Source: Paralithodes platypus
Lineage: Eukaryota; Arthropoda; Malacostraca; Decapoda; Lithodidae
DNA: 64,000 bases
Assembly: GCA_032716605.1 (NCBI GenBank)
Contig: CM064509.1
Coordinates: 39,838,924 to 39,902,923 of the forward strand
Reading direction: 5' to 3'
Under the pieces are notes generated by a model that worked only from the letters and a program-made list of their open reading frames with translations, was not told the origin of the DNA and searched no databases. Both the position numbers and the translations under genes were made by a program. Below, one piece after another: positions 22,664 to 32,924 of the stretch; the first letter of the stretch is position 1, and the number at the start of each line of letters is the position of its first letter.

Positions 22664-23195
22664 GAGTTGTTGTTGTTGTTGTTGTTGTTCCCCAGGCTGT
22701 CTGGCCGAACAGCCCCAAAGTCTCGAGCAAGGCCAAGGCCATAAACGAGCGCCCCCACAAAACCCTCCCTGCTTACCACTAACAAAGCCCGGGTGACCGA
22801 AGCCACTCCAAGGCAGGGAGCTGAGGAGAGTGCGGAAACGCCCGGGAAACCAAAGCCCCACCCAAGGCCCTGTGCCACTCAGCAATTATGAAGGGAAAGT
22901 TGAGGGGCAAGGGGAAAATGTGACGCTTTGGCTCCCAATCTTGGCAGTAGGGAGGTCAATCCACGGAAAAGACGCCGTCACTTGAGATCTAGAAGATATA
23001 TAAGTAAAAGGAACAGTCAGAGTAAGCTATGGGTATGGCAGAGATCGCTCAGCTCTCACTCTGATAGACCAGCCCATCACCACATGACTAGAACCCAATC
23101 CTCTCAGCATCAGCTAGGAAAGGCCCTAGAAAGCCGCCTTTGGCGGGGGGATAGCTCCCCTATTTCAACTCCTTTCGGGGTTGGGCACCCTCTGA
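22664..23195 (-). mobile_element. SINE-1 copy with (AAC)n tail
   Basis: A (GTT)n run at 22664-22690 is the 3' tail on the minus strand. The body follows through CCGGGCTTTGTTAGTGG, and the head reads GGGCTGGTCTATCAGAGTGA near 23060 and GGGGTTGGGCACCC at the far end. About 530 bp. Other copies are at 33346, 37625, 43788, 48103 and 49085. Confidence 0.75.
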
Positions 23196-23429
23196 GTAAT
23201 ATGATACTATTTCTTTGTTTTATTCTGACCATAATTAGTTAATTTTATTCAGCTTAGGAAGGAGGAAGGACCTCCAGAAATGCAGAGGTGTAATACAGAT
23301 ATTAATTAACCTTCTTAATCCCAAAACTTCTTGTGATCATCTCATCATAATCAGAATTAGAGTAAGAATTCGTCATATTATACTGAAAGGATGAAGGTGT
23401 ATAAAATCGTCTAATGTTAGCAAGTATAA

Positions 23430-23651
<222 letters not shown>

Positions 23652-23729
23652 TAACTCTTTTTTTTCTTTTCTATGTGAGTGAAGGAGACAAAAGGCAAAG
23701 CTAACTGTAACAATTGGTGTCTCCCCCAA

Positions 23730-23786
23730 TTAGTCCATGAGCCAAGACCCGAATTTTGGGATATCGGTACCACCCGGGGTGACTAA
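23730..23786. repeat. Left TIR of the 5.6-kb element
   Basis: Begins TTAGTCCATGAGCCA and ends GGGGTGACTAA. Each end of the TIR itself carries TTAGTC or its complement GACTAA, giving an inverted pair within the repeat. Confidence 0.8.
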
Positions 23787-24058
23787 TTCTCTTAGGTGTT
23801 TTTAGCTTGCTACATGTCTCTAGTTTATGTTTTGATATGATAGCCCTTGCACATTGGTAGCTTAATGGTCGTTATCACTTCTTGAATAGACATACCCTAC
23901 CGAAAATTCCGAAATTTTTTAAAATGTCAAATTTGGGGACAGGAATGCCTAAATGTCAACAAAATGCATATAGTAATTGTCACATTTAATACAAGTCCTG
24001 TAAATACACACTAAGCATGCCATGGGCTTGTACATACTATTATGGCAAATTACTACTC

Positions 24059-27000
24059 CTAAATATCATCTACGTCAGACTCGGAATCTGACTGTTGTGC
24101 CACCGGCTCTTCTTCAATAGCCTTGTTCTGACATGTCTGTAACCTGCACATGTCCGTGCATTTTAGACCATTGCTGAGGCAAGTACACTTAGGGAGTTCG
24201 CATGACCGCACACACTTGCAAGACAGTAGCTGCATAACAGCATCTGGTGCTGGTGAGCCTCGCATCCAGTTGACGGCAAGCTTACCGTCCTCATCTGTCA
24301 TCCAACCGCAGTCTGTTGGGTTCGCAACAAATGGCTGGCTCTGAAGACTTCTCCTCCAGATCGCAGCCTGGTAGTTTGCACGCAGTGCATGCATGAAGAG
24401 GCAGTCCTCACAAGGAGGGAGTTGACTTGACTCTACCTCTCCACGTCTTGCACAGAACAGCTCATACCGAAGCTTGTTTACCTTAGTTGTGTGGGTAGAT
24501 GGTAGGTACATGTGGCAGGTGATTTCCTGTAGCTTCTCAAAGAGTTCAGGAGACACTTCCCATGAGCGTCCAAGTTCGTGAAAAGCATGCTGGTATGTCT
24601 TGTCCATCTTCACCTGCTTGAGTGTCGTCATCTTCCCTCGGCCAGCGAATGCACTGACGGTATCACAGCCTGTAAAGGCATGCATACCAATCAATGAATC
24701 ACACACGCTGCCTCCCAGTGTGCGGCTCAGTGTGGTGATATCCAGGAATCTTGTCCGGTTCTTCGTCCCGCACTTCTGGAACAGATGGGATGGGATCTTG
24801 TGGCACATGCCAAGACACAACACCATGACGTCTGTATCTTCTGCAGTGATGATGACAGACTTGTTCCCAGATTCTGCTGCATGAAGTGCATGGAGAAGAA
24901 GGCGTGTGTCTGCTTCTTCTTGAGTTGACTTAAGCTCAGGAGCCTCTTCCCACTCCTCTTTGGTGATCTTGAAGCAGCGCTGCTCACATGTGACATACAG
25001 CTCCTTGTCCTTGAGCTTCTCCCTGTGCTGTGGTGCCTTCCATTCTTCTACCAAGAACTTGATAAGACTTGCCTTGTTGGAGGAACTACCGAGTAACTTT
25101 CTCCACTGCTGGATGTTGTGCCCAGGTTGAATGTTCTTGAAATGAATTCCTGTGCCTGCACTTCTTTTGGCTCGTTCTGCATCCTTGATGGATGTCTCCT
25201 TGTAGATATCAAACACAACATCAATGCGCCTGCTCTTAGCACCTTCATGAACAGCGTGACTCAGTGCTGTACCTGCAAGCTGTGAAAAAGTTTTGTCGTT
25301 TCCCTTCAGTTTGTGGACCAGGCTCATCCCATCAATTATGGTAGCAGAGGGCTCGGGTATCACTTCTGCAGGAGAAACATTCCTCTCTAACTCCTTTGCG
25401 AGGGCAGCCTTGTTGGTCTTGCGGAGAGACCCATCACCGCTGGCAAGTGCCCAAGGCAAAGGCCCCAGGGGATGAGCCAAGACATCACTCATTTTGAGCT
25501 TTCTGTTCTCGGCAACAAGGATCATCTGGCCAAATAGGTTCCTGTCAGCCTTTAAGATAACCTCCTTGGCATGGTCTTGTGAGCGTGGCTTCATTCTGAT
25601 GTTAGTGAACGTTCTCAGTTTCGTCTTCGTCATCGTGTCATGAAACTGTATAGTTGGCGTATCGATCTCCAGGCGCTCTTCCTTGAAGGCTTGATATGCA
25701 TCCTCTCCTATTCTGTAGGCCCCTAGAAGGTCTTTGACAACTTCTGGTGGTGCCATAGTCGCAGTTGACAAACTGACAAGATCTTCTTGCTCTGCGTTGA
25801 AGGGGTTCAACCAGCTGGTCTCCATCAGTTGAACTAAAGATTGGACATCGGCCTCATCTCTTCTAATCCTGGGCATCTGTAGGTCTGGGTGGCTGAAGTC
25901 AGTATACTTTTGGCCTACTACCATAGTCCTGAGCTGCCTTAAGTACCTGCTGCGATACTCCGATGTCAGGTAGTACCTGGCGACAGCTCCGCCTTTCAGG
26001 CTGAAGCCTTTTGTGCCCCCTGGTGTCTGGGTGTCTTTGTTGATCGTCTCTTCAATTGTCTGGTCCACAGGGATCCGTCCAAAGGGATTTTTGCTACCGA
26101 TCTGGACCGAAAAGCCACCTTGCATGAAGTGTTCATGGACCTCTGGGTGTTCAATGGGCAGTCGAGACATCAAGGCATAGTAGTAGGTTAGGAACCGGGC
26201 ATAGTTCACTTTGTCATAGGCAAAACACCACGGTATCATCTGTCGGATTGCTCCTAGGTGGAGCATCCAGTTGCCTTCTCTGGAGGCTCGAATTAAGTCC
26301 AGCATGATCTCAACCATGTCCAGGTATGACATCCAGAATGCTGAGAGGTTGTGTTCATCTCTGAGGGTCTCAAGATAAACTTGGAAAAGCTTCATGATAT
26401 GTGTGCATGATTCACTCTCCATCAGCTCTTGAAAGAGTCCCTGAGACACATTGCTGTGAAAGCTGTTGATGTCCTTCAGTGTTTCATCTAGATGGTGTAT
26501 GTCCCTTGAATGGTTTTCTTCTAGCCATGAAAGGAAGCCTTTCCATGCAAGCCTCATCAGTGCTTCATACACGAGCTTGTGTAGTCTCACTGCTCTGTTG
26601 TACCTCTTGCCGTTCATCACTCCTGACACTGATCCTTCTGCGATGATACCTGATTCCACACACAGATCTCTAAGACCTGCATCTTGAAACCTCTTTCCTA
26701 TGGTGGAGATGAGATTACAGATTGTGTGGAAGACGCCCATCCTGATGATAATGTTCTTGAACTTCTCTTGTTTCCAGATAACTTCGGCAGCTTTGGCATA
26801 GAGTGCTTGATCAAACACGCACACAATCTTGTTAAGCTGTAAGGACTGCATGATAGCATGCGTTTGTTCCAAGATTTCATTAACGGTGGACATTTCTGTT
26901 GCGGGAGCATTGATAGTGGGCAGGTAGCTTACAGTGTCCTGAACCACTGCAATGTCTCTGCGCATTTTGATGTTGAACCCAGTCCAACTGCTGATGGACT

Positions 27001-28696
27001 GGTCCTCATGGTCTGACATTCGAGTAAGAAGCCAGATATGGTTCTTTGTCTTTGAATCCTGGACTTCCTTGGTAGTGTCGACATACGCAGTCTCAATCCT
27101 AGGTGGCCCTGCCCGCCGCCCAACATTGTATATTGGCAGCATTGATGATGTCTGAGTGATGCTTCTTATCTTGGACTTGGTAATCTCTGGCAGGACTTTC
27201 TCTGGCACAGAGCCTGCAACCTTGGACTGGACAGCAATGCCATTGACTCTATGAGAAGTACCTGCTCCACTTAGGGTCTCTTCAAGTCGGTCAATGTTAT
27301 CCCAGGCCAGGGTTGTGAACACACCAGGGTAGATGTTTGCTGGCAGTGGAATGTCATCCTTTGAGCATTCCAGCTTCTGGATACAAAGGGCTGTATCGAT
27401 CTCCTCAAACATTGAGTAAGACACACAGTGACCAAGACGATTCAGAGTTCGGATCAGTTCTGTGTTTCCTGTCAAAGACTTTACAGCATTGGTCAGCAGT
27501 ACGTGCTTGGGTGGTTTTGTCTTGCCACTGGTAACAGCAAAGACCAAGTCACTGCCAAAGGAAGTGGCAAGACGTTGAGCTCTTTCAGAGGGAGTTTCAC
27601 ACTCACACTCTCCTGTCAGCAGGGTGTGCAGGAATTGAGTGACTGCTGCAGGAATGACATTCTGATCTGTATCGGGAGGCCATGGCTGACTCACATCTTG
27701 TTTATTGATCTCATTCCTCAGCTGCATTCCTGCTTTGGTTAAGACATCTTCAGAGTTAGCTGCTCTTGCTTCTTGCAGGTCTTTTGCCATTTTGTGTGCT
27801 TGCCGGGCAAGGTCGTCTATTGAGAGGCTGCGTGGATAGATTAGAAGCTTTCCTTTCTCATCTGGGACAAAGCGTAGTGATTCTCCAAACTCGGTTTCAA
27901 TCTTTCGGCGAACATGTTTCTTTGTCGCTGGTTTCAGTTGGATAATACCACGGGACATCATGGATCTCTCAAGCCTAGATGTGAGGTTTGTCATAGGCAG
28001 TACCTCTGGGTTGGGGAATAATTTGGTCCTTATATACAAGCAGAGTTCCTCGAGGGCTTCTGTCTCAACCTCTTCGTAGCGTGCTTCCTCGCTTTCTTCC
28101 TGATTTTCACCTGCACCCGACCTGGCGGCCGCTGGGAAATCATCTTTTGTGAAGAGTTTGTAGCACGACTTGTGGTAGTGACCCTCTGCAGCAACAAGGT
28201 CTCTGCTAACTAAACCAAGGATTCTCTGGTTGAGTTTCCTTATTGCTGCTCTGCGAATCTTCTCATCTGCTCGTAGCTCAACACACTGTATGAGTGGCTC
28301 CCTTGTCTTTGTTGTTTTTATGTACTTGCTTGACTTCTCGCAGAAGATACATACTTTGGCATACACCCTGCTAGTACTAGGGGCATCCCTTGATGCCCTC
28401 CTCCTGGGGTCGACGCTTGCTGATTCTATCTTGACACCCTTGGCAAGGATAGAATCCAGTGACTTCTTCATTGTAAAGAGACTACGACATTTACGGTGAT
28501 AATGTATGTGTGGTATTCCTCCTTCTTCAAGGCCCTTGGCTGCTTCCAGGACTGGATCATGCTGCCTGATTTCTGCAGCCCTGAGCAATGTGTTCCAGGA
28601 GTCCAAATCCTGTGGTGACACCAGAGCATCGCTGTCATCATCAGAGCAGTGGATGATACAGTCGATCCGTGCTCTCTTCCTCGCAGATGGTTCCAT
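24059..28696 (-). CDS. Giant CXC-tailed protein with FEN/PIN-like acidic motif set
   Basis: One uninterrupted frame, 1545 codons from ATG 28696. The frame extends upstream to ATG 28765, but TTTTTTGCAG there looks like a splice acceptor, so I prefer MEPSARKR as start. Positions below count from 28765. Two similar zinc-like motifs end in HYHRKCRSLF (about 88-97) and HYHKSCYKLF (about 196-205), the second preceded by CIFC (139-142). A central region (480-760) has AWDNID and VCVFDQALYAKAAEVIW. A nuclease-like region has IIDGMSL (D1145), VVFDIYKE (D1186), QEEADTR (E1283, E1284, D1286), ITAEDTDVM (D1310, D1312) and FTGCDTVSAFAGRGK (D1368). A C-terminal Cys-rich CXC segment spans C1516-C1545. The acid spacing recalls FEN/XPG/PIN-fold nucleases; this is inference from pattern. 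Undamaged length suggests recent activity or selection. Similar long proteins occur uncharacterised in other invertebrates, as far as I recall. Confidence 0.8.
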   Translation of the reverse strand: MEPSARKRARIDCIIHCSDDDSDALVSPQDLDSWNTLLRAAEIRQHDPVLEAAKGLEEGGIPHIHYHRKCRSLFTMKKSLDSILAKGVKIESASVDPRRRASRDAPSTSRVYAKVCIFCEKSSKYIKTTKTREPLIQCVELRADEKIRRAAIRKLNQRILGLVSRDLVAAEGHYHKSCYKLFTKDDFPAAARSGAGENQEESEEARYEEVETEALEELCLYIRTKLFPNPEVLPMTNLTSRLERSMMSRGIIQLKPATKKHVRRKIETEFGESLRFVPDEKGKLLIYPRSLSIDDLARQAHKMAKDLQEARAANSEDVLTKAGMQLRNEINKQDVSQPWPPDTDQNVIPAAVTQFLHTLLTGECECETPSERAQRLATSFGSDLVFAVTSGKTKPPKHVLLTNAVKSLTGNTELIRTLNRLGHCVSYSMFEEIDTALCIQKLECSKDDIPLPANIYPGVFTTLAWDNIDRLEETLSGAGTSHRVNGIAVQSKVAGSVPEKVLPEITKSKIRSITQTSSMLPIYNVGRRAGPPRIETAYVDTTKEVQDSKTKNHIWLLTRMSDHEDQSISSWTGFNIKMRRDIAVVQDTVSYLPTINAPATEMSTVNEILEQTHAIMQSLQLNKIVCVFDQALYAKAAEVIWKQEKFKNIIIRMGVFHTICNLISTIGKRFQDAGLRDLCVESGIIAEGSVSGVMNGKRYNRAVRLHKLVYEALMRLAWKGFLSWLEENHSRDIHHLDETLKDINSFHSNVSQGLFQELMESESCTHIMKLFQVYLETLRDEHNLSAFWMSYLDMVEIMLDLIRASREGNWMLHLGAIRQMIPWCFAYDKVNYARFLTYYYALMSRLPIEHPEVHEHFMQGGFSVQIGSKNPFGRIPVDQTIEETINKDTQTPGGTKGFSLKGGAVARYYLTSEYRSRYLRQLRTMVVGQKYTDFSHPDLQMPRIRRDEADVQSLVQLMETSWLNPFNAEQEDLVSLSTATMAPPEVVKDLLGAYRIGEDAYQAFKEERLEIDTPTIQFHDTMTKTKLRTFTNIRMKPRSQDHAKEVILKADRNLFGQMILVAENRKLKMSDVLAHPLGPLPWALASGDGSLRKTNKAALAKELERNVSPAEVIPEPSATIIDGMSLVHKLKGNDKTFSQLAGTALSHAVHEGAKSRRIDVVFDIYKETSIKDAERAKRSAGTGIHFKNIQPGHNIQQWRKLLGSSSNKASLIKFLVEEWKAPQHREKLKDKELYVTCEQRCFKITKEEWEEAPELKSTQEEADTRLLLHALHAAESGNKSVIITAEDTDVMVLCLGMCHKIPSHLFQKCGTKNRTRFLDITTLSRTLGGSVCDSLIGMHAFTGCDTVSAFAGRGKMTTLKQVKMDKTYQHAFHELGRSWEVSPELFEKLQEITCHMYLPSTHTTKVNKLRYELFCARRGEVESSQLPPCEDCLFMHALRANYQAAIWRRSLQSQPFVANPTDCGWMTDEDGKLAVNWMRGSPAPDAVMQLLSCKCVRSCELPKCTCLSNGLKCTDMCRLQTCQNKAIEEEPVAQQSDSESDVDDI

Positions 28697-28765
28697 CCTG
28701 CCGTCAAACAGTCGACACACACCTGCAAAAAATATCACCATTAAACCATGAACAAACAAACACAT

Positions 28766-29273
28766 TACATGGAAACCACTCTACATATGTTTGCTCCTTC
28801 CAATAATAAATTATCCCCAAAATATAACAAAAAATCCCCAAATATGAAATAAACCCCTAAATATGGAGAAACTTGAAATACACATCGGAATAATTCTTGT
28901 AGAGAATCAAATAAGCTACAAGAGCTGTTAGAATATATTTTTCAATGTTCCCCATATTTAAGGATTTATTCTAGATTTAGAGGAAAATACCCAAAATATA
29001 GAGTATATTCCGAAATATGAGGAAATTTGAAAAATACCTAGGAACAACTCTGGTAGAGAATATAATTCTACATAGGTGTTCAAAGTTTCGCGATGATTGT
29101 GTGATGGATTTTAAAGAAAATGAGGAAAACGCCGAGCGTCACGCTAAAAATCTTTATTTTTGGGTAGCGCCCCTATTGCATCAAAAAAATTAGACTAAGC
29201 TACCAGTGCGAGAAGGCTATCATATCTTAATGTACTTACAGTCACTCTATACACATTTTAGTACCATTCGTGT
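28766..29273 (-). other. 5' leader of the 5.6-kb element
   Basis: AT-rich, with repeated short units like CCCCAAATATG around 28810-29020. A promoter probably lies here, but no specific element stands out. Confidence 0.4.
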
Positions 29274-29320
29274 TTAGTCACCCCAGGTGGTACCGATATC
29301 TGGCCTGGCTCATGGACTAA
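29274..29320. repeat. Right TIR of the 5.6-kb element
   Basis: Reverse complement of the left TIR: TTAGTCACCCCAGGTGG, GGTACCGATATC, GGCTCATGGACTAA. It lacks the 10-bp spacer of the left TIR. Confidence 0.8.
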
Positions 29321-30302
29321 ATGATGAAAGAGCGACAGAGAGCCAAATTCAAAGTAGCCTACGTTAGAGTCAAAATGCATGGACACGCAAAGTTTAACCT
29401 TTAAACGGCGATGTTACTCTCGGAATGTTTTATTGGACGAATGTGACCTTTCTTCCGGCATCTGAAATTTCAAACTTGTACCAAAACTGCGGGTGTAGGC
29501 CCAGGCAGCTACAAATTTATTCTGGACTAGACCTACATATAATTTTCGATACAAAGCATCATACACTTACACGGCACACCTCACTCACACTCATTTATCG
29601 TCGTGGAGGCGATGGCAAGGCTTTAGGACTGTCCCCCAACCCCAGATATACCCCATGTATCCCATATACTAAATACATATATAAGTGACTCAGTAGGAAG
29701 GGCCCTGCCATGAGCATAAGCTTGTAGAGAGTCCAAATGAAATCAACTCTAAAGCATGAACACAAGTATCAACTCTAAGACAAAAAAACACTATAATGGC
29801 TAAGTCTAAATGATACAAAGTGCTAGATATGCGGCAGGTACTCTCTAATGATGTGAAAGGTGTGTGTATAAAATAGAGTGGCAATGTTGTGTCGATATTT
29901 CCTCTTCAGGGGGTCACGGGAGGCCGGACCCGAGAAAATATCTATACACAAAGCGCCGGTGTAGGACAGGTGTAAATGATCCCCAACAACCGGGGTAACA
30001 GCAAGACAAAACTCAAGGGAAGGCGTAAATCACGTCTTCAATTGTATTATGTTACACTGGCAGAGTCCTGGCATATCTAGGTCTAAACCTCACTATAACT
30101 CTTGTACCACAAAAAGAAAATAAAGTTACTTAATTGAGAGGGGGACAGGAGAGCACTGGAGGCGAAGGAAGCACTGAACACTGGCCGTCGTTGAGGAGGT
30201 GAGAGTCCCGGCTAGTCGCACAGGAGCCGGCTTGAACAGGCTCTTCTTGAGATTCGACGTGGACTCTAACTTCCGAACTGATTCACATACAGTCCGGCTT
30301 CT
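29321..30302. other. Kinase intron 3, no gene recognised
   Basis: Mixed-composition DNA. A GGGTCACGGGAGGCCGGACC segment near 29910 and poly-purine stretches near 30110 are the only notable features. Confidence 0.4.
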
Positions 30303-31764
30303 TCACGAATCCGAATCTGGGCCGAAGAGTTCCAACAGGCGCTGAGTGTTAGAGACCTTTCGCACAGGTCCTGAGGGTCTCGGGCGGCTCTTCCGAGGTC
30401 TTCGCTCTGGCTCTCGGCTGGGGTCCTTTTGCGGCTGGTGGTTAGCGTCCCATCTTGGCTGGTCCTCTCGAACACTCAAGCTGTGCAGAGAAGGCAGCTT
30501 CTCCTCAACCACCAGATCAACCGAGGTCTCTCCGGGTGTTGGGGATAAGCTCACCTTGGGGGTGGCTGGTAAGCCGCCATGCCCTAGTCGCTCCTCGTCA
30601 GCGGTTGACAAGAGAGTGGCTGGAGAATGACTGCTCAGGGTGGTCTCTGTCACAGACAGTGTGTTACCAGGTGTCTCCGTGCCAAGCAAGGGCAACCGAG
30701 TCACACTATCTACAATAACACTAGGTGCTCCGGGCTCAGACTCGGTAACCGTGCTCCCCCGGCAAGCGTTATAACCGACGCGGGTTTGCACCGAGTTACG
30801 GCCAAGACAGCAAGCGTTATAACTTACATGAATTGATCCCCGGCTGGTGCCTGAGTCTAAGTTCAGTACCTCGCTTCTCTGGCAAGTATTATAACTTACG
30901 CGGTTCGGAACTGGATTAAGATTTGGACAGCAAGCGTTATAACTTATGTGACCTCGTTCCCAGCTGGTACTGTAAAAATCCTTTCCCACCTTAGGCCTAG
31001 TGTCCTTTCTATCCTTAGGGCGATCTGTGCAGCAACCAAAAATAGGTTTTTGTAAGCCAGCAGGCCGAATGCTTGCCGATGGTTGATTCTTCTGTCTGGG
31101 ATGTCACAGTTGGGGCATCTTCGGGCAAAAGCGGCACTCTGGGGGGATGGGGTAGATCCTCCTCTGGCTGAAATGTCGCAGGGAAGCAACTCAAGGCAGC
31201 AAGGGTGCACGGCTGGTTTCGGTCGATTTGGTGATGGCTCTGGTTGGATTTTCAGGGGTTGTGCAGTGGTTGCACCTGATTGTTTTTTATGCCGGAGTAG
31301 TCGTGCATGTTTTGAAGTCCGGGCTACGGGCGGATTGTTGGGGAAATAGGTTTTGGAAGGAGTCACCGTGGCGGGTGCATCCATGGATTGTGGGTCTCAC
31401 TCTCTCGCTGGTTTTGGGTAGTAATCGAGGGCTGTGGGTGTATTTGAGATATCTTGCTGGTGCTCACCTTAGAGATAGTATTCTGGGTGGATTTGGAGGG
31501 TTGTTGGGCATGTGCAGGGGATATGGGAGGTTGGGCAAGATCTGAGGTGGTGATGGTATGTCGACGTATTATGGACGATGATTTAGTTTCCCCTATTCGC
31601 CTCCATTTAACTTCATTTTCTGTCATGGCCGCAGAGGAAGAAGATCGTAATTCGGAGGGGTCTCTCTGTTGTTGATTCTGGCTCTTGATATTGGCGATAC
31701 GCACAAAGGATTTATGCAAGTTTGGGGCTGGTACTGCATTCCTAGGTCGCATATCAGTAAGCAT
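30303..31764 (-). other. Overlapping Pro/Ser/Thr-rich open frames of unknown nature
   Basis: Three overlapping minus-strand frames (31764-31363, 31384-30944, 30989-30303) read as disordered, proline- and serine-rich protein. A CPNC-containing stretch (AFARRCPNCDIPDRR) and repeated YNACC-type units are visible. The frames follow one another as if one coding region had been broken by frameshifts, like a gag-type retroelement ORF. I cannot identify the family, find LTRs or find a partner pol. They may be chance frames. Confidence 0.35.
30763..30945. repeat. GCAAGCGTTATAACTTA tandem-type repeat
   Basis: The 17-bp unit occurs four times, near 30763, 30808, 30882 and 30929, within two imperfect copies of a longer repeat of about 120 bp. 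On the minus strand it encodes the repeated YNAC unit. Confidence 0.7.
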
Positions 31765-31954
31765 GAATCCAGGCCAAGGTCAGTGGTCTTGTCGTTGGTG
31801 ATTGGTGTTCCACTGTACAGCGACATACTACCCAGCCCAATTGCCAGTCCATACAAGTATTCAACTTGAGGGTGTCATAACTACGTTCCTTACTAAACTT
31901 ATCTATTCCTGCACCAAGTGTCTGTTTTCTCTCTCATTCCTTCCATCCATCGAT

Positions 31955-32170
31955 TTCCCCCCTCTCCCTCCCATCAATCAAATTATATCCCCCCTCTCTC
32001 TCTCTCTCCCTCCATCCCTAGATCAATCTACAGTATATCCCCCTCTAACCCCCCCCCCCCCCTTCTCTCTCTCCCTCCATTCCCTGATCAATTTATATCC
32101 CCCTCTAACCCCTCTCTTTCTCTCCCTCCATCAAATGATTAATCTATATCCCCCTTTAAAGCCCCTCTCT
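31955..32170 (+). repeat. CT-rich tandem repeat next to the last kinase exon
   Basis: Three to four diverged copies of a roughly 50-bp unit (TATATCCCCCTCTAACCCC, CTCTCTCCCTCCAT) run up to the acceptor. It would serve as an unusually long polypyrimidine tract for exon 4. Confidence 0.65.
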
Positions 32171-32179
32171 CATTAACAG

Positions 32180-32379
32180 GTTTGGATAATGCCGATGTGG
32201 TGGATATGATCCAGAATGGTTATCGGATGTTACAACCAGACCAGTGCCCCGACGACCTGTATGAGAAAATCCGGGAATGTTGGCGAGACGAACCCATAAA
32301 TAGACTTACCTTTGATTTCCTGACTCACTACCTGCAAAACTACGACGCTATCAAGGGCACGCTGTACTATAAACAATAA
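32180..32379 (+). other. Kinase terminal exon
   Basis: Encodes ADVVDMIQNGYRMLQPDQCP, CWRDEPINRLTFDFLTHYLQ and the C-terminal YDAIKGTLYYKQ, then TAA. The acceptor CATTAACAG is at phase 1, joining exon 3. Two tyrosines lie three residues from the end, near where Src kinases carry their inhibitory tail tyrosine, but the tail is shorter. Confidence 0.8.
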
Positions 32380-32421
32380 TGGAGTGAAGAGAGCGTGGAT
32401 GAGAGATACATAGAGACAGAG

Positions 32422-32637
32422 TTAAGCTGGTATCACACGAGCACTTTTTCCCTCAACATTTATCCTTAACACTGGTCTGGCAGCTTATGAGGTTAACATT
32501 TATAATATATCTGCTACCTAAATTCATCTATCATCAGTCTAGTTTCCGATACCAGTGCAAAATACTCCAGAAATGTTGCCAGAAAAATTTTGATCATCGA
32601 ATGTTGACTATAAAAGCTCTCGTGTGATACCGGCTTT
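32422..32637. mobile_element. MITE family P4, copy a
   Basis: About 215 bp with imperfect inverted ends GCTGGTATCACACGAGCAC and its complement at CTCGTGTGATACCGGC. Other copies are at 39599-39816 and 46731-46921. Confidence 0.7.
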
Positions 32638-32924
32638 ATATATAGATACACAGACTGCACAGACCATGATGCCCATACTAGGCAGTCCGGACTTGATTCT
32701 AATAAAAAAAATCTACTAAGTGGAGGGTAAGGCTAGCAAAGAAAAAGGCTCTCTCCCCACCCACCACCCCATCTGACCAAAGGTCGTCATGAAATACAGC
32801 TAGATAAAAAAAGTCCCCCAGAGGAATGAGAAAGTCTACCGGGAAGTTTATAGTTAACCTCTCCGCTGCGTAGGTAGGGTATTGGCGGAGGTATTTAGAC
32901 TGTTTCCTAAACTCAAATCGTCAT
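32638..32924. other. Nothing recognised
   Basis: Intergenic DNA after the kinase stop, without open frames of note. No clear polyadenylation signal for the kinase was found beyond AATAAAAAAA near 32700. Confidence 0.35.

Larger units (their letters stand above)
23730..29320 (-). mobile_element. Unclassified 5.6-kb DNA transposon with TIRs and one giant ORF
   Basis: Terminal inverted repeats at 23730-23786 and 29274-29320 share TTAGTCCATGAGCCA, then GATATCGGTACCACC, then GGGGTGACTAA, with about 10 bp extra in the left copy. They flank a single long ORF on the minus strand and nothing else. A TA dinucleotide at each end would suit a TA duplication if the repeat starts GTCCATGAGCC, but this cannot be separated from TIR sequence here. 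The whole unit lies in kinase intron 3, antisense. TIRs plus one large nucleic-acid-processing protein indicate a mobile element of a type I do not recognise. Confidence 0.75.

Noticed and set aside
22534..22885. Poly-Asn protein genes
   Set aside because: The Asn or Gln runs are translations of the (AAC)n tail of SINE-1 and recur at every copy.
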